Assembly: GCA_949295395.1 (NCBI GenBank)
Contig: CASFLB010000014.1
Span: forward strand, 1 to 26,100
Direction: 5' to 3'
DNA: 26,100 bases
Origin: an uncultured Pseudomonadota bacterium
Lineage (GTDB): Bacteria; Pseudomonadota; Alphaproteobacteria; RF32; CAG-239
In this document: one piece after another, positions 23,546 to 26,100 of the stretch
Layout: each line of letters begins with the position of its first letter
Position numbering within the stretch: position 1 is the stretch's first letter
Translations under genes and position numbers: made by a program
Notes under the pieces: model-generated
The model's database searches: none
Told to the model about the DNA's origin: nothing
The model's input: the letters and a program-made list of their open reading frames with translations, nothing else

Positions 23546-24061
23546 ATGTTTACATTAAAAAAGACAATATTTGCAGGGATAATAAGTTTATTAGGCATGG
23601 GCGAGGCTTTGGCTTCCGGCCCAAAATTAATCGGAGAATATAAAGATTGGATAGCATATTACTATGACGATCCTCGTGGCATGGTTTGCTATATCGCTTC
23701 TACCCCGAAAAAAGACGAGGGAAAATACACGCGTCGCGGCGATATTTATGTTGTGGTAACGCATCGACCGGCCGAAGACAGCTTTGATGTTGTCAATTTT
23801 GTTGCCGGATATGATTACAAAGCCGGAGCGCCGGTTGAAATAAAAATTGGCACCACCACGATTACCGATTTATTCACCGAAGGAGACAAGGCTTGGACGC
23901 TAAATTCTTCCGTTGATAAAGAACTTGTTTCAGAGATGAAAAAAGGCCAGCGCATGATTGTCAAAGGCGTTTCATCAAAAGGAACGGTAACCAAAGACAC
24001 ATATTCACTAAGCGGCTTTATGAGTGCTTATCGTGCCATTAATGCCAAATGCAAAAGATAA
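23546..24061 (+). CDS. IalB-family (invasion-associated locus B) exported protein
   Basis: Predicted periplasmic protein of 171 residues with a signal peptide (basic MFTLKK, hydrophobic FAGIISLLGMG, cleavage after about ALA at 21-24). The mature part contains WIAYYYDDPRGMVCYIAS and a beta-rich region, matching the IalB family that is widespread in alphaproteobacteria, including free-living ones. The name does not imply virulence here. Two Cys (one near the start and one near the C-terminus) may form a disulfide. Its 3' end sits 5 bases before rlmN at the preferred rlmN start. Confidence 0.85.
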   Translation: MFTLKKTIFAGIISLLGMGEALASGPKLIGEYKDWIAYYYDDPRGMVCYIASTPKKDEGKYTRRGDIYVVVTHRPAEDSFDVVNFVAGYDYKAGAPVEIKIGTTTITDLFTEGDKAWTLNSSVDKELVSEMKKGQRMIVKGVSSKGTVTKDTYSLSGFMSAYRAINAKCKR

Positions 24062-24066
24062 ATTTC

Positions 24067-25152
24067 ATGATTGAAAAAAAAGAACTCATAGGCTTAAGCA
24101 AAGAAGAGATTGCCGCCGAGATTGAACGCTTAGGCGAAAAGCCTTTTCGAGCCAAACAATTGTGGCAGTGGCTCTATTTTCACGGTGAAACCGACTTTGA
24201 AAAAATGAGCAGCTTTTCAAAGGATTTACGCGCTAAGTTGGCCGAGAATTTTACGATTAGCCGTCCCAAGATTGTGACCGAACAATTGTCGAGTGATAAA
24301 ACTCGCAAATGGCTGTTTGAGTTCAAAGACGGCCAAAGAATAGAAACGGTTTACATTCCGGAAGAAGACAGAGGCGCTGTTTGCATATCGACACAGGTTG
24401 GTTGCGCGGTTGGGTGCAAGTTTTGCCACACCGGCAGCCAAAAGATAACACGAAATTTAACCGCCGGAGAAATTGTCAGTCAGTTTATGGCCGCGCGTGA
24501 CGCTTATCACGAATGGCCATCACCCAAGGACGAAACGCGATATTTATCAAATATCGTGGTTATGGGCATGGGCGAACCTTTGCATAATATGGAAAATGTC
24601 ATAAAAGCGCTCAAAATTTTGACCGACGGTGACGGCATAGCCATTTCCAAAAGGCGTGTAACCTTGTCAACTTCGGGAATAGCCCCGAATATCGTGCCAA
24701 TGATTCAGGCAACCGGTGTTAAACTCGCAATAAGCCTTCATGCGCCGAATAATGAAAAACGATCACAAATCATGCCGATAAATAAGCGCTATCCGCTGGA
24801 AGAAGTTTTGAAAGCCTGCCACGAATATCAACAGTTGGACGGCAGCCATTTTGTGACTTTTGAATATTTAATGTTGAAAGACTTTAACGATTCGCTGGAT
24901 GATGCGCGAGAACTAATGGCTTTGATGAAAAAATTTCAGATTAACGCTAAGTTTAATTTAATTGCGTTTAACCCATGGCCGGGGTGCAGCTATGAACCAA
25001 GCCCACAAAGCCGAATTATTGCTTTTTCAAAGGAACTGCAAAAGAACCGCTTTGCGGCACCGATTCGTGTTCCGCGCGGACAAGATATTTTAGCGGCCTG
25101 CGGTCAGTTAAAATCTAAAAAAGACGAAAAAACAGCCCCGAAAGGAGAATAA
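24067..25152 (+). CDS. rlmN: Dual-specificity rRNA/tRNA adenine-C2 methyltransferase RlmN
   Basis: Radical-SAM enzyme that methylates C2 of A2503 in 23S rRNA and A37 of some tRNAs. From ATG 24067, 361 residues: the [4Fe-4S] motif Cys113, Cys117, Cys120, with Cys106 and Cys345 matching the catalytic pair Cys118 and Cys355 of E. coli, plus GMGEPLHN and STSGIAPNI. An in-frame ATG at 24049 would add six residues and overlap ialB; neither start has a strong ribosome-binding site, so this is uncertain. The 3' end of the gene forms the left arm of a terminator. Confidence 0.96.
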   Translation: MIEKKELIGLSKEEIAAEIERLGEKPFRAKQLWQWLYFHGETDFEKMSSFSKDLRAKLAENFTISRPKIVTEQLSSDKTRKWLFEFKDGQRIETVYIPEEDRGAVCISTQVGCAVGCKFCHTGSQKITRNLTAGEIVSQFMAARDAYHEWPSPKDETRYLSNIVVMGMGEPLHNMENVIKALKILTDGDGIAISKRRVTLSTSGIAPNIVPMIQATGVKLAISLHAPNNEKRSQIMPINKRYPLEEVLKACHEYQQLDGSHFVTFEYLMLKDFNDSLDDARELMALMKKFQINAKFNLIAFNPWPGCSYEPSPQSRIIAFSKELQKNRFAAPIRVPRGQDILAACGQLKSKKDEKTAPKGE

Positions 25153-25178
25153 AAATCCTTTTCAAAGGGGCTGTTTTT
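25127..25178. terminator. Bidirectional terminator overlapping the end of rlmN
   Basis: AAAAACAGCCCC (25128-25139) pairs perfectly with GGGGCTGTTTTT (25167-25178). An inner stem AAAGGA/TCCTTT extends it. A and T runs on the outside allow use on both strands: rlmN from the left and the small membrane-protein gene from the right. Confidence 0.88.
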
Positions 25179-25196
25179 ACTCAAGACTCAAAAAAG

Positions 25197-25355
25197 TTAT
25201 TCATTAACTTCTTGAATCAGTTTTTTTTCCTTCAAACGAGCAACAATCTTGTCAGCTAAACGCTCAATCTTGTCTCTGTTCTTGTAAGCGGCAATTCCGG
25301 CACCGATAAGGGCAAGACCACCACCAATCAAACCTAAAATAGTAGCTTTTCTCAT
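25197..25355 (-). CDS. Small single-span membrane protein
   Basis: A 52-residue protein, from the ATG at 25353-25355. It has one hydrophobic, Gly-rich segment (ILGLIGGGLALIGAGIAAY, about 5-23) and a charged C-terminal helix rich in Lys, Arg and Glu. A longer frame upstream adds 14 residues but has no better start. I do not recognise a family; it resembles small inner-membrane proteins of unknown role. No clear ribosome-binding site is seen. It lies downstream of dnaJ on the same strand and ends near a terminator. Confidence 0.6.
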   Translation of the reverse strand: MRKATILGLIGGGLALIGAGIAAYKNRDKIERLADKIVARLKEKKLIQEVNE

Positions 25356-25455
25356 AACGAAAAAAATTTTAAAGTTAAACAACAAATTAATAAACACAAA
25401 AATAAATCACTAAAAAGTAAAATAGCTTAAAGCTTAGAAAATGTAAAGCCAAAAA

Positions 25456-26100
25456 TTAAGCCACAAATAAATCTTTTATTTTATCAAAAAAACCTTTTGC
25501 TTCAGGCTGACAATTTTCTTCATTGCTGATAGAGCGAAATTCTTCCAGTAATTCTTTTTGCCGAGCCGAGAGATGAGTAGGTGTTTCCACGCGGAACTGT
25601 ACAAACAAATCCCCACGCTTGTTTGAGCGCATAATCGTCATACCCTCGCCAACAATTTTTTTCTGTTGGTCTGTCTGGGTGCCTGCCGGAACATCAATTT
25701 CAATCTTTTCGCCTTTTATATCCGGAATTTCAATCTTTCCGCCGAGAGCGGCACAAGCCATAGAAATCGGAACGCGAACATAAAGATTAGCCCCATCGCG
25801 AACAAACAATTTATGCTCCTTAATAGTGATAAAGACATATAAATCGCCATTATCGCCACCGCGAATACCGCTTTGTCCTTCACCGGAAATCCGCATACGT
25901 GTGTTATCTTCAATACCGGCCGGAATTTTGATTTTAAGTGTTTTTTCGTTTTGAATAAAACCGTTTCCGCCACATTTTTTACAAGCGTCTTTAACGACGC
26001 GCCCTTCACCATGGCAATGAGGACAAGTTGTCTCCATAATCATAAAACCGCGCTGGGTACGAACTTTACCGCTGCCATGACAATTTGGGCAAACCGGAGC
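25456..26100 (-). CDS. dnaJ: Chaperone protein DnaJ, C-terminal part (5' end outside the window)
   Basis: Hsp40 cochaperone of DnaK. The window holds the last 214 residues; the J-domain and the first zinc motifs lie beyond the right edge. Visible: zinc-finger repeats CPNCHGSG, CPHCHGEG and CKKCGGNG, then the substrate-binding C-terminal domains with KIPAGI, GEGQSG and GGDNGDLYV, and the dimerisation end. The frame is open to the edge, so any internal ATG is not the start. Confidence 0.96.
   Translation of the reverse strand, partial: APVCPNCHGSGKVRTQRGFMIMETTCPHCHGEGRVVKDACKKCGGNGFIQNEKTLKIKIPAGIEDNTRMRISGEGQSGIRGGDNGDLYVFITIKEHKLFVRDGANLYVRVPISMACAALGGKIEIPDIKGEKIEIDVPAGTQTDQQKKIVGEGMTIMRSNKRGDLFVQFRVETPTHLSARQKELLEEFRSISNEENCQPEAKGFFDKIKDLFVA

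Overview
The window comes from the chromosome of an AT-rich alphaproteobacterium. The evidence is the conserved block rho - mnmE - mnmG - rsmG - parA - parB, which lies near the replication origin in many alphaproteobacteria. Further support comes from the SRP RNA - dnaX - ebfC - recR cluster, an IalB-family protein, a short HPr kinase lacking the N-terminal domain, and an LpoA-like lipoprotein divergent from rsmI-yraN. I cannot name the genus. I saw no tRNA, rRNA, insertion sequence, prophage or CRISPR array, and no gene-free stretch reaches 300 bases.

Layout. 1-9240: rho, then mnmE, mnmG and rsmG, interrupted by accessory genes: an orphan helical protein, two related HAD phosphatases on the opposite strand on either side of mnmE, and an HD-domain plus a PHP-domain hydrolase between mnmG and rsmG. 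9243-11038: parA-parB; their likely centromere, a perfect parS site, lies inside mnmG. 11119-16594: a run of plus-strand genes with short gaps or overlaps (membrane-anchored nuclease-like protein, tsaE, hprK, mlaE, mlaF, radA, cvpA). 16630-19405 (minus): SRP RNA, dnaX, ebfC, recR. 19467-22208: lpoA-like gene divergent from rsmI-yraN. 22205-26100: cca (minus), ialB and rlmN (plus), a small membrane protein and the end of dnaJ (minus).

How the genes work together. The first third concerns chromosome segregation and tRNA/rRNA modification (MnmE and MnmG jointly modify U34; RsmG methylates 16S rRNA). The middle holds tRNA t6A synthesis (TsaE), outer-membrane lipid transport (MlaEF) and recombination (RadA). 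The dnaX-ebfC-recR operon joins replication and repair. The last part holds translation-quality genes (RsmI, CCA transferase, RlmN), envelope genes and a chaperone.

Most interesting signals. (1) A directional repeat, consensus ACACYGTATTTAAACTTT, occurs ten times, always on the plus strand and only between 3479 and 8935. It spans genes in different reading frames and intergenic gaps, which suggests an origin- or segregation-associated DNA element not covered by ordinary annotation. (2) dnaX contains a run of nine A residues just past its core domains, with stop codons close behind in both other frames, as expected for a slippage site making a short gamma-like subunit. (3) parS sits in mnmG, while rsmG, whose N-terminus often carries the VSRET stretch that a parS sequence can encode, has lost that N-terminus here. 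(4) A hairpin hides the ribosome-binding site of the PHP gene directly after the stop of the upstream HD gene.
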